Source: Clostridiales bacterium | Lineage (GTDB): Bacteria > Bacillota > Clostridia > Saccharofermentanales > Saccharofermentanaceae | Direction of reading: 5' to 3' | DNA length: 9,099 nucleotides | Assembly: GCA_017612755.1 (NCBI GenBank) | Contig: JAGAFH010000204.1 | Location: 1-9,099 of the forward strand | Part shown: piece by piece, positions 1 through 5,854 of the stretch | Position numbering within the stretch: position 1 is the stretch's first letter | Layout: every line of letters begins with the position of its first letter | The notes under the pieces: generated by a model | Told to the model about the DNA's origin: nothing | Databases searched by the model: none | The model's input: the letters and a program-made list of their open reading frames with translations, nothing else | Translations under genes and position numbers: made by a program

Positions 1-504
1 AATATCCCCGATAGTAAGATCCACAAGTTCGATCTTTCCGTTGGAAGCTATCTCGGTTAGTTTTTCCGGATCATCTATACCGATCATGGAATTACAAAGG
101 CCAAGGACTGTACCGCCGCCAACACCGGATCCGATGATGTGTCTTACATTATCATATGATGCATCAAGATAAGCAGTTCCCGTTCCCATACTTACGACCA
201 CAGCGTGGTCAAGACCGGAAAGATAAAGGCCTCCGAGGCCGGTAGCAAGAAATTCCGTAATATGAACTGTTTCGATCCCGAGCATGGGGGAGCCGGAGAA
301 AGAGGCACCAACGCCTGTGATGTTTATCTTCTCTATCTGGGATATATCAAGAGAATTATCATTTATAAGCTTACCTAATGCTCCGAAAGCGGATGTAACA
401 GGATCAGCCGCCTTAACTACTGTCTTATATATGATCTTACCGTCCACCATACCTACTATCTTAGTGGTACTGCCTCCTACATCAAGACCAACTTTAACTG
501 ACAT
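1..504 (-). CDS. coaW: Type II pantothenate kinase (CoaW), N-terminal 168 residues, 3' end outside window
   Basis: Phosphorylates pantothenate with ATP, the first step of coenzyme A synthesis, in the cytoplasm. The ATG at 504 opens a frame that stays open to base 1, giving 168 residues; the family is usually about 260-300 residues, so the C-terminal third is outside. Visible motifs of the Fumble/type II family: nucleotide-binding loop GLDVGGSTTK (residues 6-15), TEF (83-85) holding the likely catalytic Glu84, VVSMGTGTAY (103-112) and a Gly-rich stretch GSGVGGGTVLGL (125-136). It resembles Staphylococcus aureus CoaW from memory at these places. A GAGGG ribosome site lies several bases upstream. 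It follows the pilus genes on the same strand but is separated by a terminator and has its own promoter, so it is probably not part of the pilus unit. BadF/BadG-type ATPases share the first motif, but the overall pattern favours CoaW. Confidence 0.85.
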   Translation of the reverse strand, partial: MSVKVGLDVGGSTTKIVGMVDGKIIYKTVVKAADPVTSAFGALGKLINDNSLDISQIEKINITGVGASFSGSPMLGIETVHITEFLATGLGGLYLSGLDHAVVVSMGTGTAYLDASYDNVRHIIGSGVGGGTVLGLCNSMIGIDDPEKLTEIASNGKIELVDLTIGDI

Positions 505-535
505 ATCCTATCCCTCATTTCTTTATGTTCAGCAT

Positions 536-564
536 ATTTTAGCACAATAATCAAAATGCGTAAA
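536..564 (-). promoter_or_regulatory. Candidate sigma-A promoter for coaW
   Basis: On the minus strand a -35-like TTTACG (564-559; 4 of 6 match to TTGACA) is followed after 17 nt by TAAAAT (541-536), preceded by TG at the extended -10 position (TGCTAAAAT). This predicts a transcript start near 528 and a leader of about 25 nt. The -35 box lies inside the T-tract of the upstream terminator, so the two signals are packed together. Sequence match only. Confidence 0.5.
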
Positions 565-588
565 AAAGCCCGGACGTACCGTCCGGGC
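562..588 (-). terminator. Rho-independent terminator at the end of the prepilin genes
   Basis: A perfect 9-bp GC-rich stem (588-580 pairs with 576-568, arm GCCCGGACG) closes a 3-nt loop, followed on the minus strand by six T (567-562). It lies 25 nt past the stop codon of the last prepilin gene and before coaW, so it should end the accessory pilin transcript. Confidence 0.9.
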
Positions 589-612
589 CAAATGTATTAA
601 GTTATCTGATCA

Positions 613-1263
613 TCAGGGTGCTGTATACATAAACGTGGTGTTGTGTACAACACCTCCCTCGTAGAAAGTATCATCGTGATCACGCTTATATGTATAGCCG
701 GTGGTACTTCCTGAAACAAAGAAGGTCATATCGTCTTCGTCTTCAACCATCATGGGAGGTATCCAGAAGGATCCGCCATACTCAAGCTCCACCTTGCCGG
801 GATCATTAAACTGATCCACCATGACAATACAGTATTCAACCAGAAAACCTTTTTCTCCGGGAAGAACTTCAACATCAGAATCAAATAAGATCTCCCACTT
901 GGGCTTGCCTTCACGGTTTGTATTCATTCCGCTTATAGTAGCAAAATCATAAACATCTACATCATTGGCAAGGAAGATACAAGAGCTGGAAGCATTAGTT
1001 GCATTATAAGGAGAAACTTTATATGTATATGTCTCTCCGGAAACACCGTTCTGGATATCATAGATCAACTGATTCTCAAAAGCCTTTGCATAAAGCTGTG
1101 CATAATCTGCTGCATCGTTGGCATTATATACTCTCTTAAATGAATCCTTTATTGAAATCAGCATAGGTACAAATAATACAGAGATGATGATGATGATCGC
1201 AATGGAGAGCATCATCTCAACTAATGTAAAACCGTACTTACTCTGCTTATGTGACTTTCTCAT
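613..1263 (-). CDS. Minor type IV prepilin-like protein (216 aa) with large C-terminal domain
   Basis: A secreted pilin-like subunit. The 11-residue basic leader ending KYG is followed by FTLVEMMLS, i.e. cleavage after Gly11, Phe at +1 and Glu at +5, then a hydrophobic helix to about residue 38. It is the only pilin here with Pro at mature position 22. The remaining ~175 residues form a predicted extracellular globular domain with no fold I recognise; it is rich in Tyr, Asp and Glu and has two cysteines (95 and 145) that could form a disulfide. The ATG at 1263 has a strong GAGGAGG site that overlaps the upstream stop codon, so translation is probably coupled. Last gene before the terminator. 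Size and position suggest a minor or tip pilin; an individual role cannot be assigned. Confidence 0.85.
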   Translation of the reverse strand: MRKSHKQSKYGFTLVEMMLSIAIIIIISVLFVPMLISIKDSFKRVYNANDAADYAQLYAKAFENQLIYDIQNGVSGETYTYKVSPYNATNASSSCIFLANDVDVYDFATISGMNTNREGKPKWEILFDSDVEVLPGEKGFLVEYCIVMVDQFNDPGKVELEYGGSFWIPPMMVEDEDDMTFFVSGSTTGYTYKRDHDDTFYEGGVVHNTTFMYTAP

Positions 1264-1277
1264 TATGATCTACCTCC

Positions 1278-1952
1278 TCAACCATGAGCCGCAACATTAA
1301 GGCTGTTGTTGGGAGCCAGAGGACAGTAATCCGTGAATTCAGCTCCTGCTATATCAAAGTCGTAGTGTCCGTCTACCATGACATAATCTCCGCCCTCACT
1401 AAGGGGAGCTGTTACTACGACCTGGTTATTACAATACCAACCGGTATGTCCCCAGCTGATACCATACTGCTGAGGGCCGCCACACTGCGGACAAACATGG
1501 CTCTCACTGGGAATATAGAAGAATGATGTACGATTAAGGATGCTGGATACTCCTCCGGAACCACCCTCATCATATGTATGATCATTAATTGCAGATCCGA
1601 CTACATTGATGTGGGGATCGGATGCATCATTCTCTCTCCATCTCTCAACTCTGACATCTCCTGAAACTCCACCGGAAATACCATAGTGAATAGTAGTCAT
1701 ATCGGTAGCGGATGCAAGAAGCGCTGCATCTCTGGAAGGACTGGCTTGAGTAGATGAATTCTCAGCCAGTTTCCTGATGGCAGTGCTGTAGTTGTTAGCA
1801 CCGAGTCTTGCGTAAACGGAGTTATTGGTAGAATAGTTCATTGCTGCCAGGAAACCCTGCATGATCATCGTAGATACGATGGTAAGAATTGCAATGGAGA
1901 GCATGACCTCCAGCAATGTGAAACCTTTTTTACTTGATCTGGTCTTTCTCAT
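1278..1952 (-). CDS. Minor type IV prepilin-like protein (224 aa) with four cysteines
   Basis: Pilin-like subunit with leader MRKTRSSKKG followed by FTLLEVMLS (cleavage after Gly10, Glu at +5) and a hydrophobic helix to about residue 38. The extracellular part (about 40-224) is rich in Gly, Ser and Asn and has Cys154-Pro-Gln-Cys157, Cys174 and Cys210, with His152 and His169 nearby; this could be a disulfide-bonded or metal-binding patch. I do not recognise the fold. Start choice: the frame can be extended to a TTG at 1970, but that TTG touches the GGGGGAG ribosome site (1968-1962), which sits 9 nt before the ATG at 1952; the ATG also gives a leader like those of the neighbours. It follows the 71-aa prepilin by 19 nt and precedes the 216-aa prepilin by 14 nt. 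Likely a minor pilin, perhaps in a tip complex. Confidence 0.85.
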   Translation of the reverse strand: MRKTRSSKKGFTLLEVMLSIAILTIVSTMIMQGFLAAMNYSTNNSVYARLGANNYSTAIRKLAENSSTQASPSRDAALLASATDMTTIHYGISGGVSGDVRVERWRENDASDPHINVVGSAINDHTYDEGGSGGVSSILNRTSFFYIPSESHVCPQCGGPQQYGISWGHTGWYCNNQVVVTAPLSEGGDYVMVDGHYDFDIAGAEFTDYCPLAPNNSLNVAAHG

Positions 1953-1971
1953 ATGTCCTGTCTCCCCCAAA

Positions 1972-2187
1972 TCAGAAATGATATCTGTCTGCTTTCTGAG
2001 AATAAGAATCTATAACACCCTGAAGTTCTGAAACGTCTTCACTGACTGCCTTATTCTTATCCTTAGTCGTTCCGAGAATTCCGGAAACATTAAGTGTTAC
2101 AACGCCTGCCAGGATAACAATAACGGCAACAACGATGATAACCTCAACCAATGTAAATCCGGTTTTGGACTTGTTGATCTTACGCAT
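1972..2187 (-). CDS. Very short type IV prepilin (71 aa, mature about 61 aa)
   Basis: Leader MRKINKSKTG, then FTLVEVIIVV with cleavage predicted after Gly10 and Glu at +5. The hydrophobic helix runs to about residue 38 and is followed by only ~33 charged residues (Lys, Asp, Glu, Ser), probably the helical continuation, ending DRYHF. Ordinary pilins carry a further 70-130 residue beta-sheet domain, which is absent; the length matches the short PilA of Geobacter. No Pro at position 22. ATG at 2187 has a GAGGTG site. It is the first gene of a three-gene prepilin unit with its own promoter upstream. It could be a second structural pilin, or a partner that assembles with one of the two larger downstream proteins. 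No sign of frameshift or truncation: the TGA stop runs directly into the ribosome site of the next gene. Confidence 0.85.
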   Translation of the reverse strand: MRKINKSKTGFTLVEVIIVVAVIVILAGVVTLNVSGILGTTKDKNKAVSEDVSELQGVIDSYSQKADRYHF

Positions 2188-2241
2188 AACACACCTCAGT
2201 AATTCTCTTACATATATTAGTAAAAATTATTATACAACTAC

Positions 2242-2269
2242 ATTATACATGCTTTATCGCATTTTTCAA
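2242..2269 (-). promoter_or_regulatory. Sigma-A promoter for the three-gene accessory prepilin unit
   Basis: Minus strand: TTGAAA (2269-2264), 16-nt spacer, perfect TATAAT (2247-2242). Predicted start near 2235 and a leader of about 48 nt. The spacer holds a small inverted repeat, ATGC...GCAT (2262-2249), and a second TATAAT lies at 2234-2229 without a good -35. The rest of the 181-nt gap between the two short pilin genes (2188-2368) is AT-rich and holds the upstream terminator. Confidence 0.7.
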
Positions 2270-2300
2270 CACTTTATTCACATTTTTGTCAAAATTTGTT

Positions 2301-2336
2301 AGAGAAAAGAAAAGGCGGGAGTTTTACTCCCGCCTT
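2301..2336 (-). terminator. Rho-independent terminator directly after the 66-aa pilin gene
   Basis: Perfect 11-bp stem (2336-2326 with 2322-2312, arm AAGGCGGGAGT) around a 3-nt loop, followed on the minus strand by a pyrimidine/T-rich tail (TTTCTTTTCTCT region, 2313-2301). It starts 32 nt beyond the pilin stop codon. It should isolate the pilin message from the downstream prepilins, and its strong stem may stabilise that message. Confidence 0.9.
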
Positions 2337-2368
2337 CTCCTTAAATCACTAATGATCTTGCTTTACTA

Positions 2369-2569
2369 TTATGTAGCACTGTCGATCTCAGCAACAACAC
2401 CGGAAATGGAGCTGTTATGAGAAACAACGGAAGAAGCTGCGTTCTTTGCTCTGTTGAGGTATGTACCGATGGACATAACGAGAACAGCTGCAAGGATAAC
2501 GATGATAGCGATAACGAGTACCATCTCAATAAGAGTAAAGCCCTTCTTTGTCTTCTGAATCTTCTTCAT
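2369..2569 (-). CDS. pilA: Very short major-type IV prepilin, PilA-like (66 aa, mature about 56 aa)
   Basis: Leader MKKIQKTKKG followed by FTLIEMVLVI: cleavage after Gly10, Phe at +1, Glu at +5. A long hydrophobic helix is followed by a short polar tail ending EIDSAT, with no room for the usual globular pilin domain. The first ~35 mature residues resemble the short Geobacter PilA (including Tyr at position 27), but Pro22 and nearly all aromatic residues are missing (only Phe1 and Tyr27). It has the best expression signals in the window: own promoter with A-tracts upstream, a GAGGAGG site (2584-2578) 8 nt before the ATG, tandem in-frame stops TAA-TAG-TAA, and an immediate terminator. This suggests it is the abundant fibre subunit (inference). 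The close terminator argues against a gene shortened by a frameshift. Confidence 0.88.
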   Translation of the reverse strand: MKKIQKTKKGFTLIEMVLVIAIIVILAAVLVMSIGTYLNRAKNAASSVVSHNSSISGVVAEIDSAT

Positions 2570-2611
2570 TGTTTTTTCCTCCTCATTTGGATTTATTGAG
2601 TTTGTAGCTTA

Positions 2612-2660
2612 AGTATAACACCTTTGTTAATAATTGCAATACCTTTTTTCATATTTTTTT
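2612..2660 (-). promoter_or_regulatory. Strong promoter for the 66-aa pilin, with UP-like A-tracts
   Basis: Minus strand: TTGCAA (2639-2634), 16-nt spacer, TATACT (2617-2612) preceded by TG at the extended -10 position (TGTTATACT). Just upstream of the -35 lie two A-tracts (about 2660-2654 and 2649-2644), as in UP elements. Predicted start near 2605, leader about 36 nt. It occupies most of the 135-nt gap after the pilO-like gene; I see no terminator between pilO and this promoter, so readthrough from the upstream operon is also possible. Confidence 0.7.
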
Positions 2661-2704
2661 CACATTTTCTTCGAAATTTTGGAAAAGATGTGAATCCATA
2701 TGAA

Positions 2705-3751
2705 TTATGCTGCGTTTGCTGTGTCTGTAGCTGTAGCATCAGCGGCGTCTGCACCGGCATCTGCTGCATCTGCTTCATCATCTCCGGTATCACGGGCCAT
2801 TCCTGCGTTCTCAAGATCAAGAACAGCTGCAAGACCCACCTGCTCAACAGCGTCAGAGAAAATAGCTGCAGAATAATATGTAGAGAACGGTCTCTCCGTA
2901 GTGCTTGCGTCATCATCAGACATAAGTACCATATACCAGGCGCTGTCAGGATCCTCAACGATGAAAGGATATCCGATGAAGCCGGCATTTGTAGCAACTC
3001 CCGTAGCACCTGTCCAATGAGCATAGGGCGCAGTCATGTCAGGCTCAGATACTCTGTTGATAAATGTTGCAGAGAAGAAATCGATCTCAGCGATCATATA
3101 AAGGTAACCACCGCCTGCCTCAGTAGCGATCTTGTTGATCTTTACGCAGGAAGGAGCAACATCCTCGATCTCCTTAAGGGCTGTGATGAACTGGGGATAT
3201 CCGGTAATGGAATCAGCACCATGCCAGTACATCTCGTCGATATTAGCATTGAAAAGATCCTCATCGGGAATACCATCGATGACAACAGAGTTCTGAAGGT
3301 TGTACTGAGGAATGTTAAATCCGTCAGTTGTTGAATACTTGACAGTAATTCTCTTAATAACGAGTCCGTCAGCAGCAACAGATCCGTCGGGCATTGTTAT
3401 CTTATCGCCCTCGATATCTTCAGACTGAACAGATACGAGATAAGGGCATCCGTTGCTCTCGAATACTCCGAGGATGTACTGCTCGATAGACTCGGTCTTG
3501 ATAGCAGGGATGAATTTCTTCTCTTCTGCTGAAATGTTAGCCTCAACAGCCTGGATAGCTGCTTCTGTCTCTTCGTTCTCGTTCTTTAATGCATCATAGT
3601 AATCAAGCTGGGCCTGAAGTTCTGCACGCTGGGCCTTGAGCTCATCGTTTCTCTTCTGTGATCCTCTGATACCGAAAATATATACCAGGAGGAGTGCTAT
3701 AAGCAGGATTACTACGGCAATACCGTATTTTTCTCTTGCACCTAAATTCAT
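2705..3751 (-). CDS. pilO: PilO-like alignment-complex protein with extended C-terminus (348 aa)
   Basis: Probable PilO, which pairs with PilN to link cytoplasmic PilM to the assembling pilus. One membrane helix (about 10-27), a Glu/Gln-rich coiled coil (31-80), then a PilO-like core (about 85-232) with the family-like stretch YPQFITALKEIEDVAP (185-200) before its last beta strands. Canonical PilO is about 200 residues; here a further ~115 residues follow (233-348), ending in an Asp/Ala-rich low-complexity tail (321-348). The function of the extension is unknown to me. Its ATG overlaps the pilN-like stop by one base (TAATG), implying translational coupling. Identification rests on order, topology and weak motif resemblance, as expected for this poorly conserved family. 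Confidence 0.7.
   Translation of the reverse strand: MNLGAREKYGIAVVILLIALLLVYIFGIRGSQKRNDELKAQRAELQAQLDYYDALKNENEETEAAIQAVEANISAEEKKFIPAIKTESIEQYILGVFESNGCPYLVSVQSEDIEGDKITMPDGSVAADGLVIKRITVKYSTTDGFNIPQYNLQNSVVIDGIPDEDLFNANIDEMYWHGADSITGYPQFITALKEIEDVAPSCVKINKIATEAGGGYLYMIAEIDFFSATFINRVSEPDMTAPYAHWTGATGVATNAGFIGYPFIVEDPDSAWYMVLMSDDDASTTERPFSTYYSAAIFSDAVEQVGLAAVLDLENAGMARDTGDDEADAADAGADAADATATDTANAA
2708..2791 (-). repeat. Low-complexity Asp/Ala-rich tail of the PilO-like protein
   Basis: Residues 321-348 are almost only Asp, Ala, Thr and Gly, in degenerate ADA/DAA units encoded by GC-rich GCN and GAY codons. Such a tail is probably disordered and negatively charged and should face the cell wall side. 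At DNA level the copies differ, so it is not an exact tandem repeat. Confidence 0.6.
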
Positions 3752-4689
3752 TATGATTCACCTCCCTCAGCGTCTTCAGTGGTAGTCTCAGATACCTGAT
3801 AGATGAAAGATATCTCAGCATCAGCGTTTGCTGTTCCTGTTACCTTATCAGTAGTGATAATGGAGTTGAGCGTGTCAGCATCGACTGCAACCTTATTTAC
3901 CTCAACAGAAGACAATGTATAAACGATTCCGTTGTACTCTACAGAGCTGATATCGGAATACTCATATGTGCTTCCAATGGTGTACTCTGTTGTCTCGATA
4001 CCGTTAATAGAGATGATCTGTCCGTCAACGTTTACATACTGGGCAACTGAAATGTATGCAGTAGATGTAATGTTGCCGACTACCTTATAAGCATAGTAAG
4101 AATCGATAGGATTGGTCATCATGTCTTCTGCAGAACCTGCAGATACGTCATCAAGATTTACATGCTCGATGGCAATATCAAGAGGTGTATAGAAAACATC
4201 TGAATCCTGAAGGATATTTACCATGTTGAGAGCTCCGTAGTAAGTGAAAGAGAATCCCTCGATAGTAAACTGTGAACCTGTAAGCTCATATGCTGCTACA
4301 TAAGAATCATTAGGGATACTCTCCCCAAGAAGATCACACAGAGCAGTATCAGCAGGTGTCTTCTGGTCAACGCACCTTCTCATTTCAGTAAGAGCGTAGT
4401 AGTACTGGTTTCTTTCATTGATCTCGTCCTGAAGAGCCTGAGCCTCGATCTCAAGATCTGCATACATGGGATCGGCGAGCTTATTCTGGAGATCCTTGAT
4501 GTCACTCTTGACTCCCATATTGGAGAAGATCCAATAGAGCCACCAGATGACGAATGCTCCGACAAAAATCAAACCGATCAATATAGCTGTTAAGAGGATC
4601 TGAGCTGTCTTTCGTGCAGATTCAGTGAATGCTGCAAAGAAGTTCATATCATTCTTAGCAATGTCCTTTCTGGAACCGATAAGCGCCAT
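3751..4689 (-). CDS. pilN: PilN-like alignment-complex protein with extra C-terminal domain (312 aa)
   Basis: Probable PilN, the bridge between PilM and PilO. The N-terminus is cytoplasmic and includes DMNFFAAF (14-21), a plausible counterpart of the PilN INLLP segment that docks into PilM. A membrane helix (about 31-55), a coiled coil (60-98) and a PilN-like domain follow, including YGALNMVNILQDSDVF (151-166). Cys106 and Cys118 might pair. Canonical PilN has about 180-200 residues; here residues ~210-298 form an additional region whose pattern (VNVDGQIIS, GSTYEYS, GIVYTLSSVEVN, then VTGT and ISFIYQV) resembles MucBP-type extracellular modules. The tail is Thr/Glu-rich. The ATG has an AAGGAGG site that directly follows the tandem stops of pilM, and the stop overlaps the pilO-like start by 1 nt. 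Family call from position and topology; domain call tentative. Confidence 0.7.
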   Translation of the reverse strand: MALIGSRKDIAKNDMNFFAAFTESARKTAQILLTAILIGLIFVGAFVIWWLYWIFSNMGVKSDIKDLQNKLADPMYADLEIEAQALQDEINERNQYYYALTEMRRCVDQKTPADTALCDLLGESIPNDSYVAAYELTGSQFTIEGFSFTYYGALNMVNILQDSDVFYTPLDIAIEHVNLDDVSAGSAEDMMTNPIDSYYAYKVVGNITSTAYISVAQYVNVDGQIISINGIETTEYTIGSTYEYSDISSVEYNGIVYTLSSVEVNKVAVDADTLNSIITTDKVTGTANADAEISFIYQVSETTTEDAEGGES

Positions 4690-4706
4690 AATATAATTCC
4701 TCCTTA

Positions 4707-5822
4707 TTAGTCTTCACGAATTAATGCACCGCAGCAGTTGATAAACTGGGGCAAGATGAAATCCTTAGTGCCTGATACCGTACTGAGGGTATTGAGCACC
4801 TCGACCTGTGTTCCGAGCTGTCTTGAGAGCTCCTTGTCGATCTTCTTATAGCCTGCTCCGGAACCATAAAGGAAGCATGTGCTGATGCTGTCGATATGGA
4901 ACTTGGAGATCGCAAACTGAGCAGTACGTGAAACTGCATCAGTAAGGCTCTTAAAGTAAGCATTAACGGCACTCTGAAGAGAAGGGATCTCTGCAAGTGA
5001 CTCATGCCATACATCGATATCCTCTACAGGTACTGCAAGCTCTGAATCACTCTTTGAGATGTTAAGTCTTCTTGCAAGAGAGGACTGGTTGTCGCCGCCG
5101 CCCTGAAGCTTACGAAGTGATTCTGCTACCTGACGGATATTGGAGTGACCGAACTGAAGTCTTCTTGTAAGCTTGGGGAAACCCTTATCAAGGATAGTGA
5201 CTGTAGTCGTCTTTCCGGAAAGCTAGATAAGAAGAAGCGTGGACTGTGAAATATTAACGTTACCGTTGATGATACCGCCGTTGAACAGCTTTCTTACTGC
5301 GTTGGCGTTCGCATCCATAGCTACGGGAACGAAATCCATGTTCTTAAGGAAATCCCTGAAGTCAGAGATCGTCTCATTCGGAACAGCAGTAGCTCTGATA
5401 AGAAGCTTCTCCGCATTTGTCTCTGCGTCCCTTGTTGTTCCGTATACGACGTAGTCAACGTTCATATCCTTATTGGATCCCTGACCCATGATCTCGTACT
5501 TGACCATGTCCTTGAGCTGATCGCCCTTGACCTTGGGAAGTTCCAGATCTCTTGTGTGCATGAAGGATCCCTCTGTTGTGATGATGCAGTTCTTCTGTCT
5601 TACATCAAGTTTAGCCATAGCGTGCTTCAAAGCCATTACGATACCAAAACTGTCTGTGATCTGTCCGTCTGTGATAGCATCAGACTCCAAAGGAACGATA
5701 CCGGCTTTCTCGAGATATACAACGCCTGTCTTGTGATTGTATGCTCCAACGGCTAATTTCAGATCCGAGCTGGACATATCCAGAACGAGACTCTGATTTC
5801 CGCTTCCAAATGATAATGCCAT
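4707..5822 (-). pseudogene. pilM: PilM, full-length frame with one internal TAG stop (pseudogene or recoded gene)
   Basis: PilM is the actin-like cytoplasmic ATP-binding protein of the T4P alignment complex; it binds the PilN N-terminus. The ATG at 5822 (AAGGAG site upstream) opens 199 residues with PilM motifs: phosphate-1-like LDMSSSDLKLAVG (14-26), FMHTRDLELPKVKGDQLKDM (87-106), YEIMGQ, and VPVAMDANANAVRKLF (163-178). Codon 200 is TAG (5225-5223). The same frame then runs 171 more codons with no further stop: TTTVTIL (phosphate-2 region), LYGSGAGYKKID (the PilM/FtsA adenosine-type Gly motif) and FINCCGALIRED, ending in tandem TAA TAA (4709-4704) that abut the pilN ribosome site. The combined 371 codons fit a normal PilM of ~350-370 residues. 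No ATG lies in frame just after the TAG, so separate translation of the second half is unlikely. Taken literally, a 199-residue truncated PilM is made. Confidence 0.88.
5223..5225 (-). other. In-frame amber (TAG) codon inside pilM
   Basis: The codon follows ...LLLI and precedes LSGKTTTVTIL. Lining this up by eye with the PilM/FtsA phosphate-2 motif (VDIGA..TTL in other PilM proteins) puts the TAG at the conserved Asp. A single base change from GAG (Glu), CAG (Gln) or AAG (Lys) would create it. Confidence 0.9.
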
Positions 5823-5854
5823 TTTTGTTTAACTCCTTTCAACCTGAGTGTTAA

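Noticed and set aside
637..654. Perfect 7-bp inverted repeat GGTGTTG-TGTA-CAACACC
   Set aside because: Lies in the coding end of the 216-aa prepilin, has no T-tract on either side, and the real terminator is 50 nt further on.
1968..1970. TTG at 1970 as start of the 224-aa prepilin
   Set aside because: It overlaps the GGGGGAG ribosome site that serves the ATG at 1952, and would add six residues before an otherwise normal leader.
2287..2292. Perfect TTGACA box upstream of the accessory prepilin promoter
   Set aside because: No -10-like hexamer 16-18 nt downstream on the minus strand; the TTGAAA/TATAAT pair is better.
2369..2569. Conductive (e-pilus) pilin because of the short Geobacter-like length
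   Set aside because: Mature sequence has only Phe1 and Tyr27 as aromatics, far fewer than Geobacter PilA; length alone is not evidence.
2659..2694. Imperfect hairpin (TTCACATCTTTTC with GAAAATGTGAA) after pilO
   Set aside because: AT-rich, mismatched and followed by A, not T, on the minus strand; does not work as a terminator.
2624..3334. Plus-strand open frame of 236 codons with a striking Cys-rich start
   Set aside because: Antisense to the pilO-like gene; the cysteines are the reverse complement of GCA/GCT-rich Asp/Ala codons. No ribosome site or family resemblance.
4721..5014. Minus-strand open frame of 97 codons within the distal half of pilM
   Set aside because: It is in another frame from the PilM motifs; the +0 continuation of pilM after the TAG explains the region and carries recognisable PilM sequence.
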